From Prevotella heparinolytica (GTDB lineage: Bacteria > Bacteroidota > Bacteroidia > Bacteroidales > Bacteroidaceae), in the NCBI RefSeq assembly GCF_004342845.1, contig NZ_SLXB01000018.1, forward strand, positions 1-64,000: a stretch of 64,000 bases of DNA, read 5' to 3'. Below the pieces are notes generated by a model. The model did not search any database, was not told the origin of the DNA, and saw only the letters and a list, made by a program, of their open reading frames with translations. Shown piece by piece: positions 10,184-20,139 of the stretch; position 1 is the first letter of the stretch, and the number at the start of each line of letters is the position of its first letter. The position numbers were made by a program, and so were the translations under genes.

Positions 10184-12748
10184 ATGAAGATTAAAGTTAG
10201 TAATGTAAACACTCCGAACTGGAAAGACGTGAATGTCAAGTCGCACATTCCTGCCGAATTGGAAAAACTGTCGGAACTTGCACGCAACATTTGGTGGGCA
10301 TGGAATTATGAGGCCACCGAACTGTTCAGTGACCTTGACCCTGCTCTTTGGAAAGAAGTGGGACAGAATCCGGTACTTCTGTTGGAACGTATGAGTTTTG
10401 CCAAACTCGAAGCACTTGCCAAAGATAAAGTCATTCTGCGCAGAATGGAAGATGTTTATTCCAAATTCCGCACATACATGGATGTGGCTCCCGACAGCAA
10501 ACGCCCTTCCGTGGCATATTTCAGTATGGAATATGGGTTGAACCATGTACTCAAAACATACTCCGGCGGCTTGGGTGTGCTTGCCGGCGACTACCTGAAA
10601 GAAGCATCCGACAGCAACGTCGATATGTGTGCGGTAGGTTTTCTGTATCGTTACGGCTATTTCACTCAAACATTGTCTATGGACGGGCAGCAGGTGGCCA
10701 ACTACGAAGCGCAGAACTTCGGCCAGTTGCCCATCGACCGTGTGTTGGACGAGAACGGCCGGCAAGTGGTGGTGGATGTGCCTTATATGGACTACTACGT
10801 GCATGCCTATGTGTGGAGAGTGAACGTAGGACGCATCGCCCTCTATCTGCTCGACACGGATAACGAAATGAACAGCGAGTTCGACCGCCCCATCACGCAT
10901 CAGCTTTATGGCGGCGACTGGGAAAACCGCTTGAAGCAAGAGATTCTGCTTGGCATCGGAGGTATGCTGACCTTGAAGAAACTGGGCATCAAGAAAGATA
11001 TTTATCATTGCAACGAAGGGCATGCCGCCTTGATAAACGTGCAGCGCATTTGCGACTACGTGGCCGAAGGATTGACCTACGATCAGGCCATCGAGCTGGT
11101 GCGCGCCTCCTCGCTTTACACGGTACACACACCGGTGCCGGCAGGTCACGACTACTTTGACGAAGGCCTGTTCGGGAAGTACATGGGAGGCTATCCTTCT
11201 AAGATGGGCATCAGTTGGGACGACTTGATGGACCTCGGACGTAATAATCCGGGCGACAAGAACGAACGTTTCTGCATGTCGGTGTTTGCATGCAACACTT
11301 CGCAGGAGGTGAACGGCGTGAGCTGGCTGCACGGAAAGGTTTCGCAGGAGATGTTCGCCTCCATCTGGAAGGGCTATTTCCCCGAAGAGAGTCACGTGGG
11401 CTATGTCACCAACGGCGTTCACTTCCCCACATGGAGCGCAACGGAGTGGAAGCATCTCTACGCCTCGCATTTCGATGAGAACTTCCGGTACGACCAGTCC
11501 AATCCCAAGATCTGGGAAGCTATATACAATGTTTCCGACGAAGAAATCTGGAAGACGCGCATGGTGATGAAGAATAAACTGATTGACTACGTGCGCAAGC
11601 AATACCGTGAAAGCTGGCTGAAGAATCAGGGCGATCCTTCGCGCATCGTTTCTTTGCTGGACAAGATTAATCCGAACGCGTTGATGATAGGTTTCGGCCG
11701 TCGTTTCGCCACCTATAAGCGTGCACACCTGCTGTTTACCGACTTGGAGCGTCTGTCCAAGATTGTGAACAACCCCGATTATCCGGTACAATTCCTGTTC
11801 ACCGGCAAGGCTCATCCGCACGATGGCGCAGGCCAGGGATTGATTAAGCGCATCATTGAAATCTCCCGTCGTCCCGAATTCCTCGGCAAGATTATCTTCT
11901 TGGAGAACTACGATATGCAGCTGGCACGCCGCCTGGTTTCCGGTGTGGATATCTGGCTGAACACGCCGACCCGTCCGCTCGAAGCATCCGGAACTTCCGG
12001 CGAGAAAGCGCTGATGAACGGCGTGCTGAACTTCTCCGTACTCGATGGCTGGTGGCTGGAAGGCTACCGCGAAGGTGCAGGCTGGGCATTGACCGAGAAG
12101 CGCACTTATCAAAATCAGGAGCATCAGGACCAACTGGATGCCGCCACCATTTACAGCATCCTCGAACAGGAAATCCTGCCTCTGTATTATGCGCGCAACA
12201 AGAAAGGTTATTCCGAAGGATGGGTGAAAACCATCAAGAACTCCATCGCCCGGATTGCTCCTCATTACACCATGAAGCGCCAGTTGGACGATTACTTCAG
12301 CAAGTTCTACAACAAGCAGGCCGAGCGTTTCAGGACACTGGCCGCCGATGGTTATGCCAAAGCCAAAGAGATTGCGGCTTGGAAGGAAGAAGTGGCCGGG
12401 AAGTGGGACAGCATCGAAGTGGTGTCTTCCGAAATGACGGAAGATTTGATGAAGGGTTCCATCGAGAGCGGTAAGGAATATACCATTACTTACGTCATCG
12501 ACGAGAAGGGATTGAACGATGCCATCGGCCTGGAACTGGTAACTACTTATATGGCTCACGACGGCCGGCAGCACGTTTACTCCGTAGAGCCGTTCGAGGT
12601 GGTGAAGAAGGAGGGCGACTTATATACCTTCAGGGTGAAGCACAAGCTGGAGAATGCCGGCAGCTTCAAGGTATCCTACCGTATGTTCCCGAAGAATGCC
12701 GACCTGCCTCACCGTCAGGATTTCTGCTACGTTCGCTGGTTCATTTGA
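10184..12748 (+). CDS. glgP: glycogen / alpha-glucan phosphorylase (GT35)
   Basis: 854 aa. Releases glucose-1-phosphate from alpha-1,4-glucan using phosphate and pyridoxal phosphate. Seen in the sequence: the N-terminal [10 protein letters not shown] block of the TIGR02094-type phosphorylases, the YFSMEYGLN and [18 protein letters not shown] blocks, and [14 protein letters not shown], whose lysine should hold the PLP. The C-terminal 100 residues (from about 750) form an extra beta-rich extension. It belongs with the preceding synthase and ends in a strong terminator. Confidence 0.92.
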   Translation: MKIKVSNVNTPNWKDVNVKSHIPAELEKLSELARNIWWAWNYEATELFSDLDPALWKEVGQNPVLLLERMSFAKLEALAKDKVILRRMEDVYSKFRTYMDVAPDSKRPSVAYFSMEYGLNHVLKTYSGGLGVLAGDYLKEASDSNVDMCAVGFLYRYGYFTQTLSMDGQQVANYEAQNFGQLPIDRVLDENGRQVVVDVPYMDYYVHAYVWRVNVGRIALYLLDTDNEMNSEFDRPITHQLYGGDWENRLKQEILLGIGGMLTLKKLGIKKDIYHCNEGHAALINVQRICDYVAEGLTYDQAIELVRASSLYTVHTPVPAGHDYFDEGLFGKYMGGYPSKMGISWDDLMDLGRNNPGDKNERFCMSVFACNTSQEVNGVSWLHGKVSQEMFASIWKGYFPEESHVGYVTNGVHFPTWSATEWKHLYASHFDENFRYDQSNPKIWEAIYNVSDEEIWKTRMVMKNKLIDYVRKQYRESWLKNQGDPSRIVSLLDKINPNALMIGFGRRFATYKRAHLLFTDLERLSKIVNNPDYPVQFLFTGKAHPHDGAGQGLIKRIIEISRRPEFLGKIIFLENYDMQLARRLVSGVDIWLNTPTRPLEASGTSGEKALMNGVLNFSVLDGWWLEGYREGAGWALTEKRTYQNQEHQDQLDAATIYSILEQEILPLYYARNKKGYSEGWVKTIKNSIARIAPHYTMKRQLDDYFSKFYNKQAERFRTLAADGYAKAKEIAAWKEEVAGKWDSIEVVSSEMTEDLMKGSIESGKEYTITYVIDEKGLNDAIGLELVTTYMAHDGRQHVYSVEPFEVVKKEGDLYTFRVKHKLENAGSFKVSYRMFPKNADLPHRQDFCYVRWFI

Positions 12749-12773
12749 GCTTGAGCACGCGATGCTGAAAGAA

Positions 12774-12808
12774 GAAGGCTGTCCTCGGATAGAAACGGGA
12801 CAGCCTTC
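12774..12808 (+). terminator. terminator after glgP
   Basis: GAAGGCTGTCC (12774-12784) pairs with GGACAGCCTTC (12798-12808) around a 13-nt loop and is followed by TTTCGCTTCT. It lies 26 bp after the glgP stop. Confidence 0.85.
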
Positions 12809-13011
12809 TTTCGCTTCTGTAAAGTTAACCCGAAAAACATCATTCACCTGTGTGATTCAAAAGAGAAACCGTTTTTCTGAACGTACTCTTCGGACGGTAT
12901 GACAAAAGTGCTGATTACACGGTTTTGATGCGATGCCCTCAAACAAAGCCACAAAAATGTCTTTACGACATCCTTGCGGCTTCATTTTTTGTGCCGAAAC
13001 GTTCGGGGAAA

Positions 13012-13380
13012 TTATGCACTTGTCATACTCTTGTTTTTGCGTGCACAATAACGTTCGCACTGGGCACAGATATCATAACCCAACATGGCTCCGAGAATGA
13101 AGTCTTCTTCGGGTGTCAGTTGATTCAGCGGGCGGGTCACCATGCAACGGATAGCGTGTATGCACTCCGGTCTTCCGAAGAATAGGTTAATTTTATTTTT
13201 GTCTACCGGCTGTATAAGGTACTCTATCTTCTGATTTCTCAGACGGGCTGTGGCAAATTCTTCGTATTTGCGGTTGACAGTATAGAGCACCATCTGGCGA
13301 ACTCCTTTCTTGAACTCATAGACGTGGTTCAGAAAGACTTTCAGGTCTGCGGGCAGAATGTCGGCGGATGATATCGTCAT
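13012..13380 (-). CDS. DUF2023 family protein
   Basis: 122 aa, soluble, no signal peptide. Markers are [17 protein letters not shown] and the C-terminal [17 protein letters not shown], with two or three cysteines that could bind metal. The family is restricted to Bacteroidota and related bacteria and is usually found beside flavodoxin, as here (49 bp downstream of it). A role in a flavodoxin-dependent electron transfer step is inference from that pairing; the biochemical function is unknown to me. Confidence 0.8.
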   Translation of the reverse strand: MTISSADILPADLKVFLNHVYEFKKGVRQMVLYTVNRKYEEFATARLRNQKIEYLIQPVDKNKINLFFGRPECIHAIRCMVTRPLNQLTPEEDFILGAMLGYDICAQCERYCARKNKSMTSA

Positions 13381-13429
13381 ATAATAAACACATGCAAAGA
13401 AAAAATCAAAAGGATATTTTGAACAAGCC

Positions 13430-13936
13430 TTAAAGCTTGCTCTTCAGTTCGGCCGTCCAAGCATCGATACGCCCGGCGGTTTTGTGGCTTTCGTTCACTT
13501 CGTCGAGGGCAAGCCCTACGAAAGCGCCGTTCACCACAGCGATGGATGAAGAGAAAGAATAATCGTCCGGACTGACTTTATTGCCCAAGAACGTGCATCC
13601 GGAGTCTTTCAGGTCTTCATAAAGTATTCCGATACCGTCGCAGAATGTGTCGCAGTAGGATTCTGAATCTCCACATCCGAACAGAGCGACAAACTTCATG
13701 GAAAGATCTGCGCTTTTCAGCACTTTCATACCGTCGTACCAGTCGTCTTGCAATTCGCCGTCACCCCACGTCGAAGTTCCCAATACCAATACCTCGTATT
13801 CCTGAACCAGTTCGGCGGTCATCTTGTCCACACTGTGTACGTCAGCGGAGGAAACGCCTAATTTCCCGGCTATCTGAGTAGCCAACTCTTCGCAGGTTCC
13901 GGTGCTGGAACCATAAAAAACACCTGTTTTCTTCAT
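13430..13936 (-). CDS. fldA: flavodoxin
   Basis: 168 aa long-chain flavodoxin. The FMN phosphate loop is [11 protein letters not shown] at residues 9-19; the isoalloxazine-binding loops are [15 protein letters not shown] (about 53) and [16 protein letters not shown] (about 90). It carries single electrons between redox enzymes in place of ferredoxin. The anaerobic ribonucleotide reductase pair lies upstream on the same strand across a 508-bp gap; flavodoxin can reduce NrdG-type activases, so a functional link is plausible. Confidence 0.93.
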   Translation of the reverse strand: MKKTGVFYGSSTGTCEELATQIAGKLGVSSADVHSVDKMTAELVQEYEVLVLGTSTWGDGELQDDWYDGMKVLKSADLSMKFVALFGCGDSESYCDTFCDGIGILYEDLKDSGCTFLGNKVSPDDYSFSSSIAVVNGAFVGLALDEVNESHKTAGRIDAWTAELKSKL

Positions 13937-14184
13937 CGTGAATAAAATAATTAATTTGTCTGCTGCAAAGTAAAGCCTTTGCCGGAGAATGTGAAATACC
14001 TACTTGTGGGGCTTTTCACGGTGTGCAGCTCCCTATTTTTGGTTAGCTTGTTTTGTGTAGAGATGTTTCTCGGCCTACCTATTAATGGGGATGCTGTATG
14101 CCCTTTACACATTTTCGGGTGACGGAGCGCAATGAGGAGGACGCGGGCTGATGGAAATAATTATTGCTGATAACAAGCGACTTA

Positions 14185-14294
14185 CGCTTGTACAAGTGAG
14201 AGGCCACACTTGTACAAGCATCGCTTTTTATTTGTACAAGTGCAGCCTTTCACTTGTAGGAGTGTAAGCTATCACTTGTACAAGTGTGCGTTGT
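14185..14294 (+). repeat. 22-nt tandem array 2, palindromic units
   Basis: Five units of exactly 22 nt (starts 14185, 14207, 14229, 14251, 14273), then a decayed sixth. Best copies begin CACTTGTACAAGTG, a perfect 14-bp palindrome; the last 8 nt vary. The array fills the middle of the 508-bp gap 13937-14444 between nrdG and flavodoxin. The remainder of the gap holds no gene; a possible flavodoxin -7 element (TTACTTTGC, minus strand) lies at 13965-13973. Confidence 0.85.
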
Positions 14295-14444
14295 CGGTAG
14301 GTGCAAGTGTTGAAGAGGTATGGATTGTTCCGCTTTGCCCTTCCTGAAAGCAGAAAATAGACCGAAAATAAACTTAAAGCAAGCCGGGTAAAAAACTTTT
14401 CTGTGAGAATTTAAACAGGAACTAAGGTTATTTCAAGACAGCTT

Positions 14445-14945
14445 CTAAATCTTGGGATTATAGTTGTAGGTCACGGTTTCGTTCCTTTTCAGCGAAGCCT
14501 GCACGTCTATCAGACGCTGGTTGCGGCTTCCCCGGAAGTAGAGCTCTTCATCCCGCAGCTCTTCTTTGAATTTTCCGTCCACCAGCACGTCGATGTATTC
14601 CAGCAGCTTGGCTTGGCGCGGATTGTTCAGCAGCTTTTCAAAAGTATATCCCGTATAGCACCAGATGTTTTTCCGGCTCTGTTTTTTGATGGCGTATGCC
14701 AGTTGGGCGAAGCCTTCGGGCTGAAACATGGGGTCGCCGCCACTGAAGGTGACGTCTGCAAAATTGTCGGCAAGCACTTTTTCCAGAATCTCGTCGACGC
14801 TCATCCGGCGTCCTCGGTTGATGTCCCACGAACCGGGATTGTGGCATCCGGGACATCGGTTGGGGCATCCGGCGGCATAAATGGCGGTCCGGAATCCCGG
14901 ACCGTCCACTGTGGTATCTTCTAATATATCAAGAATGGAAAGCAT
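14445..14945 (-). CDS. nrdG: anaerobic ribonucleotide reductase activating protein
   Basis: 166 aa radical-SAM activase that installs the glycyl radical on NrdD. The [4Fe-4S] cluster motif CxxxCxxC is C27-P-N-R-C31-P-G-C34; the SAM-binding GGDP motif is TFSGGDPMF. Length and position, 8 bp downstream of nrdD, are standard. Confidence 0.95.
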   Translation of the reverse strand: MLSILDILEDTTVDGPGFRTAIYAAGCPNRCPGCHNPGSWDINRGRRMSVDEILEKVLADNFADVTFSGGDPMFQPEGFAQLAYAIKKQSRKNIWCYTGYTFEKLLNNPRQAKLLEYIDVLVDGKFKEELRDEELYFRGSRNQRLIDVQASLKRNETVTYNYNPKI

Positions 14946-14953
14946 GGCTGTAT

Positions 14954-17161
14954 TTACTCGTGTATCGTTCTATCGTTCAGTTCGGCCAGTTTGGCATTGT
15001 TCCACCTGTCGGTGGTGCCTACCAGATAGCCGGTGATGCGCTGCAGCTTGTCTATGTGCTTGCTTCCGCATTTGGGACATACTTCCAGATTCGGAACGGA
15101 GTTTTCGTAACCGCAATCCAGACAACGGTTGCGGTTGTGGTTCACCGAGCCGTACCCGATGTTGTAGCAGTCCATCATGTCCACCACGCGCATGATAACT
15201 TCCGGATTGTGGGTGGCGTCGCCGTCAATCTCCACATAGAAGATGTGGCCGCCCCGGGTGAGGTCGTGATAGGGGGCTTCGACTTCGGCCTTGTGGCGGG
15301 CGCTGCATTTGTAATACACGGGCACGTGATTGGAGTTGGTGTAATATTCGCGGTCGGTGATGCCCGGCAACATTCCGAACTTCTTGCGGTCTATGCGGGT
15401 GAACTTGCCCGACAATCCTTCGGCCGGGGTGGCCAGAATGCTGTAATTGTGCTGATATTGGTCGGAGAACTGATTGGCCCGGTCGCGCATGTAGGTCACG
15501 ATTTTCAGTCCAAGTTCCTGTGCTTCCTCCGATTCGCCGTGGTGCTTTCCGAGGAGAGCCACGAGACACTCGGCCAATCCGATGAAGCCGATGCCCAGCG
15601 TTCCCTGATTGATGACGGGGGCAATGGTGTCATTGGGCTTCAGTTTGTCGCTGCCTATCCACAAGGCGGACATCAGCAACGGGAATTGCTTGGCGAAAGC
15701 TGTCTTTTGAAATTCCATGCGCTCGTGCAGTTGGCGTGCGGTGACTTCGAGCATGTAGTCCAGCCGGGAAAAGAAACGGGCGATGCGTTGTTCTTTATTT
15801 TCTATCTCTATGCACTCGATGCCCAGACGGACAATGTTGATGGTGGAGAAGGAGAGGTTTCCTCGTCCGATGGACGTCTTCGGGCCGAAACGGTTCTCGA
15901 AGACACGGGTGCGGCATCCCATTGTGGCAACCTCGTGCTGATAGCGCTTCGGGTCGTTGGCTTTCCACTCTTCGCTTTGGTTGAAGGTGGCGTCCAGATT
16001 CAGGAAGTTGGGGAAGAAACGGCGTGCCGTGACTTTGCAGGCCAACTGGTAGAGGTCGTGGTTGCGGTCTTCCGGCAGGTAGCTGATGCCCCGTTTTTTC
16101 TTCCATATCTGTATGGGGAAGATGGCGGTTTCGCCGTTTCCCACGCCCTGATAGGTGCTTTTCAGCAGTTCGCGGATGATGCAGCGCCCCTCTGCCGAAG
16201 TGTCCGTGCCGTAGTTGATGGAGCTGAACACCACCTGATTACCGCCGCGCGAGTGGATGGTGTTCATGTTGTGTATAAATGCTTCCATGGCCTGATGCAC
16301 GCGTGCCACCGTGTTGTTGACGGCATGCTGCACGATGCGTTTCTCGTCAGTCAGCCCGTCCAGAGGCTGCTGCAAATAATCGGTCAGTTCCTTTTGGTAG
16401 AGGTGTGAATAATCCTTGCAGTTAAGCTCTTCCAGATTCTTGATTTCCTCGATGTAGCTGTTTCGGACGTAGGGCGCCAGATAGAAGTCGAATGCAGGAA
16501 TGGCTTGTCCGCCGTGCATCTCGTTTTGGGCCGTTTCCAGCGAAATGCAGCCAAGGATGCTGGCGGTTTCGATGCGTTTGGCCGGGCGCGATTCTCCGTG
16601 TCCGGCAGAGAAACCGTATTTCAGAATATGGTCCAGCGGATGCTGCACGCAGGTCAGGCTCTTGGTGGGGTAGTAATCCTTGTCGTGGATGTGCAGGTAG
16701 TTGTGGCTGACGGCTTCCAGCGCTTCTTCGCTCAGCAAATAGTCGTCGACAAACGGTTTGGTGGTTTCGCTGGCAAACTTCATCATCATGCCGGCCGGGG
16801 TGTCGGCATTCATGTTGGCGTTCTCGCGCGTGATGTCGTTGGATTTGATATTGATGATTTCCAGAAACATGTCGCGCGTCTTTGCTTTGCGGGCGATGCT
16901 TCGCTGGTTGCGGTATGCTATGTACTTTTGGGCCACGTCTTTGCGGCTGCTCTTCATCAGTTCCAGTTCCACCATGTCCTGAATGGCTTCCACTGTCATC
17001 TGAGAGTCTCCTTTGAAGGAGATGTGGTCTGTAATCTGGTGTATCAGCTGTAAATCTTCACCCTTATCGGTGTGCAGCATGGCCTTACGGATGGCCGTGG
17101 CTATCTTTTCTTCGTTGAAGCCGACGATGCGTCCATCACGCTTTAGTACTGTTTGTATCAT
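14954..17161 (-). CDS. nrdD: anaerobic ribonucleoside-triphosphate reductase
   Basis: 735 aa class III reductase making dNTPs without oxygen. An ATP-cone regulatory domain occupies about residues 1-95 (VLKRDGRIVGFNEEKI). The glycyl-radical domain follows. The C-terminal zinc site is CLDCGY plus CPKCGS. The radical site is Gly711 in RITGYLVG, 25 residues from the end. It shares an operon with nrdG. Confidence 0.95.
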   Translation of the reverse strand: MIQTVLKRDGRIVGFNEEKIATAIRKAMLHTDKGEDLQLIHQITDHISFKGDSQMTVEAIQDMVELELMKSSRKDVAQKYIAYRNQRSIARKAKTRDMFLEIINIKSNDITRENANMNADTPAGMMMKFASETTKPFVDDYLLSEEALEAVSHNYLHIHDKDYYPTKSLTCVQHPLDHILKYGFSAGHGESRPAKRIETASILGCISLETAQNEMHGGQAIPAFDFYLAPYVRNSYIEEIKNLEELNCKDYSHLYQKELTDYLQQPLDGLTDEKRIVQHAVNNTVARVHQAMEAFIHNMNTIHSRGGNQVVFSSINYGTDTSAEGRCIIRELLKSTYQGVGNGETAIFPIQIWKKKRGISYLPEDRNHDLYQLACKVTARRFFPNFLNLDATFNQSEEWKANDPKRYQHEVATMGCRTRVFENRFGPKTSIGRGNLSFSTINIVRLGIECIEIENKEQRIARFFSRLDYMLEVTARQLHERMEFQKTAFAKQFPLLMSALWIGSDKLKPNDTIAPVINQGTLGIGFIGLAECLVALLGKHHGESEEAQELGLKIVTYMRDRANQFSDQYQHNYSILATPAEGLSGKFTRIDRKKFGMLPGITDREYYTNSNHVPVYYKCSARHKAEVEAPYHDLTRGGHIFYVEIDGDATHNPEVIMRVVDMMDCYNIGYGSVNHNRNRCLDCGYENSVPNLEVCPKCGSKHIDKLQRITGYLVGTTDRWNNAKLAELNDRTIHE

Positions 17162-17210
17162 AACTTTTTATGCTTAAAACGGGATTGGTTATTTAGAGTA
17201 ATTGTGGAAA

Positions 17211-17218
17211 CAAAGTTA
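17211..17218 (-). promoter_or_regulatory. putative -7 element for nrdD-nrdG
   Basis: On the minus strand TAACTTTG matches TAnnTTTG, 50 bp before the nrdD start. I see no -33 TTTG at the right distance. The rest of the 402-bp divergent gap (17162-17563) is AT-rich with no gene and no NrdR box that I could recognise. Confidence 0.45.
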
Positions 17219-17449
17219 TCATTCTTATTTGTAAGTTTATGTTTTTGGGAAACTTTTATCACTTTAAAAAGTGTTAATCGGTTGATTGTTAATTGTTTTC
17301 GTTTAGAAATGTGGAAACTTCTGGCGAAATAAAGTTTTCTAAAATGTTTGTTGTTGTGCGCCGAACTCTTTTTTGACGGCTGATGAATTTCGAAATGTCA
17401 AATGAAGATAAATATTTTGATGAGATGGTGTATTTTCAAATTCTTTGGT

Positions 17450-17457
17450 TATATTTG
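17450..17457 (+). promoter_or_regulatory. putative -7 element for the MetE-like gene
   Basis: TATATTTG matches TAnnTTTG on the plus strand, 107 bp before the chosen start. No matching -33 element is evident. Confidence 0.35.
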
Positions 17458-17563
17458 CGGCTAATCGGTTTTTTTTGAGAGTTCTCTTTCACGGATGTGT
17501 GGCTTTGCTTCCTGTGAAATCCGGGCAAAGCGCCGTTCGTTTTTTACAATAATCAAAAAAAGG

Positions 17564-18535
17564 ATGAATATGGCCAATGTGTCTCTTCCACTCAAGATTG
17601 ATATAGCCGGGGCGTTCTGTGTGCCCTCTGTGCTGAAGGATGCCCGCAAACAGTATTACGAAGGAAAAATGGGCCGGCAAACTTTGCAGGCGGTTGAGGA
17701 CGCGGAAGTGCGTCGTCTCGTGGAGCGTCTGAAGCAGGGAGGCATGAAAGTGGTGTCTGATGGCGGTTTTCGCACCCGCGATTTTTTGGAAAGTTGGGAA
17801 GGCATCCGCTCAAAGGACAATCGTCTTTTCTCCGAAGGCTCTCTTTTGGAGATTACAGGAAGGCTCGGCCTGCTTCGGCATCCCGTTCTGGAGGAATTTG
17901 CCTTTTTGGTGTCCGTAGCGGGAGAGGATGTGATGAAGAAGCAGCACGTTCCTTCGCCGGCCGAAGTCATGACACAGATTCTTCAACGGGTGGAGCGGTC
18001 TCAATTGGAAATGGTATATCCCGACATCCGGCTGCTGACGGACGACATTGCTTCTTGCTACAAAAGTCTGCTCACCTTGCTTTATGATGCCGGTTGCCGC
18101 TATATTCAGTTCGACGGCGTGCATTCCGTCATCATGGAGGAGACCGTCCGGCTGAACAACCGTGTGTTGCGCGAACGGCCTGCCGGAATGTATGTTGCTT
18201 TTCATGCACCCACCGACATGCTGGTGCAGTTGCATGGCGCCGATGCTTATTTTTTGAACTACGACTGCGGAGCCTGCGACCGCAACCGCCTGCTTTGGTT
18301 CATACACGAGAAAGAGGCCGTCTTCGGTTTTGTCCTCTCTCATTATCCGCATGAAGACGAATTGGACGAATTGCAGGCCAAGACGGAAAGCGTGTTGAAT
18401 TATATTCCCCTGAAACGTTTCACATTGTGTCTGCCGGACGCCAATGCGCTTCTTTCCCCGTCGCTTGCCGATGAAGAGAAGCAGTGGGAAACCGTGCGGC
18501 TTGGGATGATAATGGTAGAACGTATTTTTTCTTGA
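17564..18535 (+). CDS. MetE C-terminal-domain-like protein (methyltransferase fold, divergent)
   Basis: 323 aa from ATG 17564 (MNMANVSLPLKIDIAGAF); an upstream in-frame GTG at 17495 gives a non-homologous-looking leader and is less likely. The protein resembles the single-domain, cobalamin-independent methionine-synthase family (PF01717, YxjG-like): MKVVSDGGFRTRDF near the start, YIQFDGVHS in the middle. The usual zinc motif HxC reads HAP here (YVAFHAPTDM), and a later NYDCGACDR has spare cysteines, so one expected ligand is missing. It may be a divergent thiol methyltransferase or no longer catalytic. No neighbour suggests the substrate. Confidence 0.65.
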   Translation: MNMANVSLPLKIDIAGAFCVPSVLKDARKQYYEGKMGRQTLQAVEDAEVRRLVERLKQGGMKVVSDGGFRTRDFLESWEGIRSKDNRLFSEGSLLEITGRLGLLRHPVLEEFAFLVSVAGEDVMKKQHVPSPAEVMTQILQRVERSQLEMVYPDIRLLTDDIASCYKSLLTLLYDAGCRYIQFDGVHSVIMEETVRLNNRVLRERPAGMYVAFHAPTDMLVQLHGADAYFLNYDCGACDRNRLLWFIHEKEAVFGFVLSHYPHEDELDELQAKTESVLNYIPLKRFTLCLPDANALLSPSLADEEKQWETVRLGMIMVERIFS

Positions 18536-18582
18536 AACCGGAGGCAAGACGGAGGGTGGGGCATGGTGAACTCCTTCCTCCG

Positions 18583-18780
18583 CACTTCATCGGTCGCAAT
18601 ACCTCACTTCATCGGTCGCAATACCTCACTTCATCGGTCGCAATACCTCACTTCATCGGTCGTAATACCTCACTTTGTCGGTCGTAATCCCACACTTTAC
18701 GGACTTCAATCCCGCACTTTGTTGGCTGTAACCCAGCACTTTACGGCTTGCAATCCCGCACATTTCATCCGTCGCGTTGC
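18583..18780 (+). repeat. 22-nt tandem array 3 (longest, nine units)
   Basis: Nine back-to-back 22-nt units start at 18583 and every 22 nt to 18759. Units 1-3 are identical (CACTTCATCGGTCGCAATAC plus CT); units 4-8 drift but keep CACTT at the start and AAT or AAC-CC near the end; unit 9 is decayed (CACATTTC). Identical units at one end and diverged ones at the other suggest recent expansion. It fills the convergent gap 18536-18924 with the palindrome at 18795-18868; no gene is present there. Confidence 0.92.
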
Positions 18781-18794
18781 GTCATGATGTACAA

Positions 18795-18868
18795 CAGGCG
18801 CAGATTTCGCGAATCGACACGGTTTTTATGAATTGAAAAATCCGTGAAATCCGCGCAATCCGCGCCTG
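18795..18868. repeat. 74-bp imperfect palindrome, copy 2
   Basis: Left arm begins CAGGCGCAGATTTCGCG (18795) and ends at GACACGG; right arm ends CCGCGCCTG (18868). About 22 of 27 arm positions can pair. It lies 14 bp after array 3 and between two convergent gene ends. Same family as 8058-8130 and 35479-35552. Confidence 0.75.
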
Positions 18869-18924
18869 AAAATATCTGTCCAAACCGCAGTCCTTATTCT
18901 CGGACAGCGGAGTGGGAGGGGCTT

Positions 18925-20022
18925 TTATTTCAATACCTCGGCCAGTTTTTTCTGAATTTCGTCGCCATGCAGTCCGCGTGCAAGGATGGTTCCTTCACCG
19001 TCAATCAGTACGGTGTGGGGGATGCTGCTTACGGCATAGAGTTGAGCGCCTTCGCAGTTCCAGTATTTCAGGTCGGACATTTGCGGCCAAGTGATGTTCA
19101 GCTTCTTGATAGCGTCTTTCCATGCATCGGCGCTTTGGTCCAAAGACACGCCCACGATTTCGAAGTTCTTCTTCTTGTATTTGGCATAAGCGTCTACCAG
19201 GTTGGGCATTTCGCGGCGGCATGGTCCGCACCAGCTTGCCCAGAAATCAACGAGCACTACTTTGCCTTTGCCCACGTAGTCGGACAGCTTCACGGTTTTG
19301 CCTTCCGGAGTCTGCATTTCGAAGTCCGTAAACTTCTGGCCTACGGCCGTGGCTTTCATTTTCTTTACGTTATTCTTGATTTTGACGATGGTTTCGTCGT
19401 TGTCGAAAGCGGCGGGAATCTGCGGCATAAGCGGGTCAAGCTCTTCCACGCTCATGTAGTAATAGTTCTGCTTGAGCATCTGCACGCCTACGGGGTTGGC
19501 GATATTCTTGTTGATTCCGGCTTTGATGGCTTCTATCATCTTCTCCTCCAAGCTTTCCATCTCCTTGTTGTTGGCTTCGCGCTGTTCATCGGTCAGGGTG
19601 GTGTCCGACATGGATTCGTAGATGGTCATCATCTGTTTGCTCAGCCCGTTGACTTGCGTCCTGATTTCCTGATAGGTGTCATTGTTTACCGTACCCGTGG
19701 CCGAGTTGTTTCCTTCGGACAGCTTGATGTTGATTTTGCCGTTTTCGAGGAAGAAGTCGATGGTTGCTCCTTCTTTGCCTTCTGCCTTATAAGAGATGTA
19801 GCGGTTTACGGCAGTGTCTTGCTTACCTTTGAAGGTAAACGTTCCGCCTTTGATGGTGGTAGAGTCCAGTTTCACGAATTGGCGTCCTTCCACACTTCCC
19901 AGATACACGGTGTCGCCGTCGGCTGCACCATCTACGGTTCCGGTTACGGTGTAACCTTTGTTTTCGCCGTTACAAGCTGCAAACACAGCGGCAGCAGCCA
20001 GTAGATAAGTAAACTTTTTCAT
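18925..20022 (-). CDS. thioredoxin-like lipoprotein (TlpA/ResA type with DUF4369)
   Basis: 365 aa from ATG 20022; a longer frame from 20085 would hide the signal peptide and is rejected. Lipoprotein signal MKKFTYLLAAAAVFAAC with Cys17 as the lipid site, so it is anchored on the periplasmic side. An N-terminal DUF4369-like beta domain (about 25-110) and a helical linker precede the thioredoxin domain, whose active site is W264-C-G-P-C268 with the cis-Pro motif SSIPHTVLID. It is likely a periplasmic disulphide reductase of broad type. It follows rpsP but is separated by a terminator, with its own TATCTTTG -7 element at 20054-20061. Confidence 0.88.
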   Translation of the reverse strand: MKKFTYLLAAAAVFAACNGENKGYTVTGTVDGAADGDTVYLGSVEGRQFVKLDSTTIKGGTFTFKGKQDTAVNRYISYKAEGKEGATIDFFLENGKINIKLSEGNNSATGTVNNDTYQEIRTQVNGLSKQMMTIYESMSDTTLTDEQREANNKEMESLEEKMIEAIKAGINKNIANPVGVQMLKQNYYYMSVEELDPLMPQIPAAFDNDETIVKIKNNVKKMKATAVGQKFTDFEMQTPEGKTVKLSDYVGKGKVVLVDFWASWCGPCRREMPNLVDAYAKYKKKNFEIVGVSLDQSADAWKDAIKKLNITWPQMSDLKYWNCEGAQLYAVSSIPHTVLIDGEGTILARGLHGDEIQKKLAEVLK

Positions 20023-20070
20023 GCTATTCTTTTTTTGAAAAATAATATAGCGACAAAGATAATAAATAAA

Positions 20071-20100
20071 AATCCTCTCCGACATGAACCGGAGAGGATT
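20071..20100 (-). terminator. rpsP terminator
   Basis: AATCCTCTCCG (20071-20081) pairs perfectly with CGGAGAGGATT (20090-20100); on the minus strand the stem is followed by TTTTATTTATT. It lies 39 bp after the rpsP stop. Confidence 0.88.
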
Positions 20101-20139
20101 TTATCGTTTTAATCCTATTTTAGAATAAACTTTTGCTTA

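Noticed and set aside
10169-12574. 801-codon open frame on the minus strand
   Set aside because: It is the shadow of the glycogen phosphorylase gene; its translation is His/Val-rich and has no recognisable domain.
14960-16408. 482-codon open frame on the plus strand
   Set aside because: Antisense shadow of nrdD, whose active-site motifs are intact on the minus strand.
18583-18780. CRISPR array
   Set aside because: Units follow each other without unique spacers, the unit is only 22 nt, and no cas genes are in the window.
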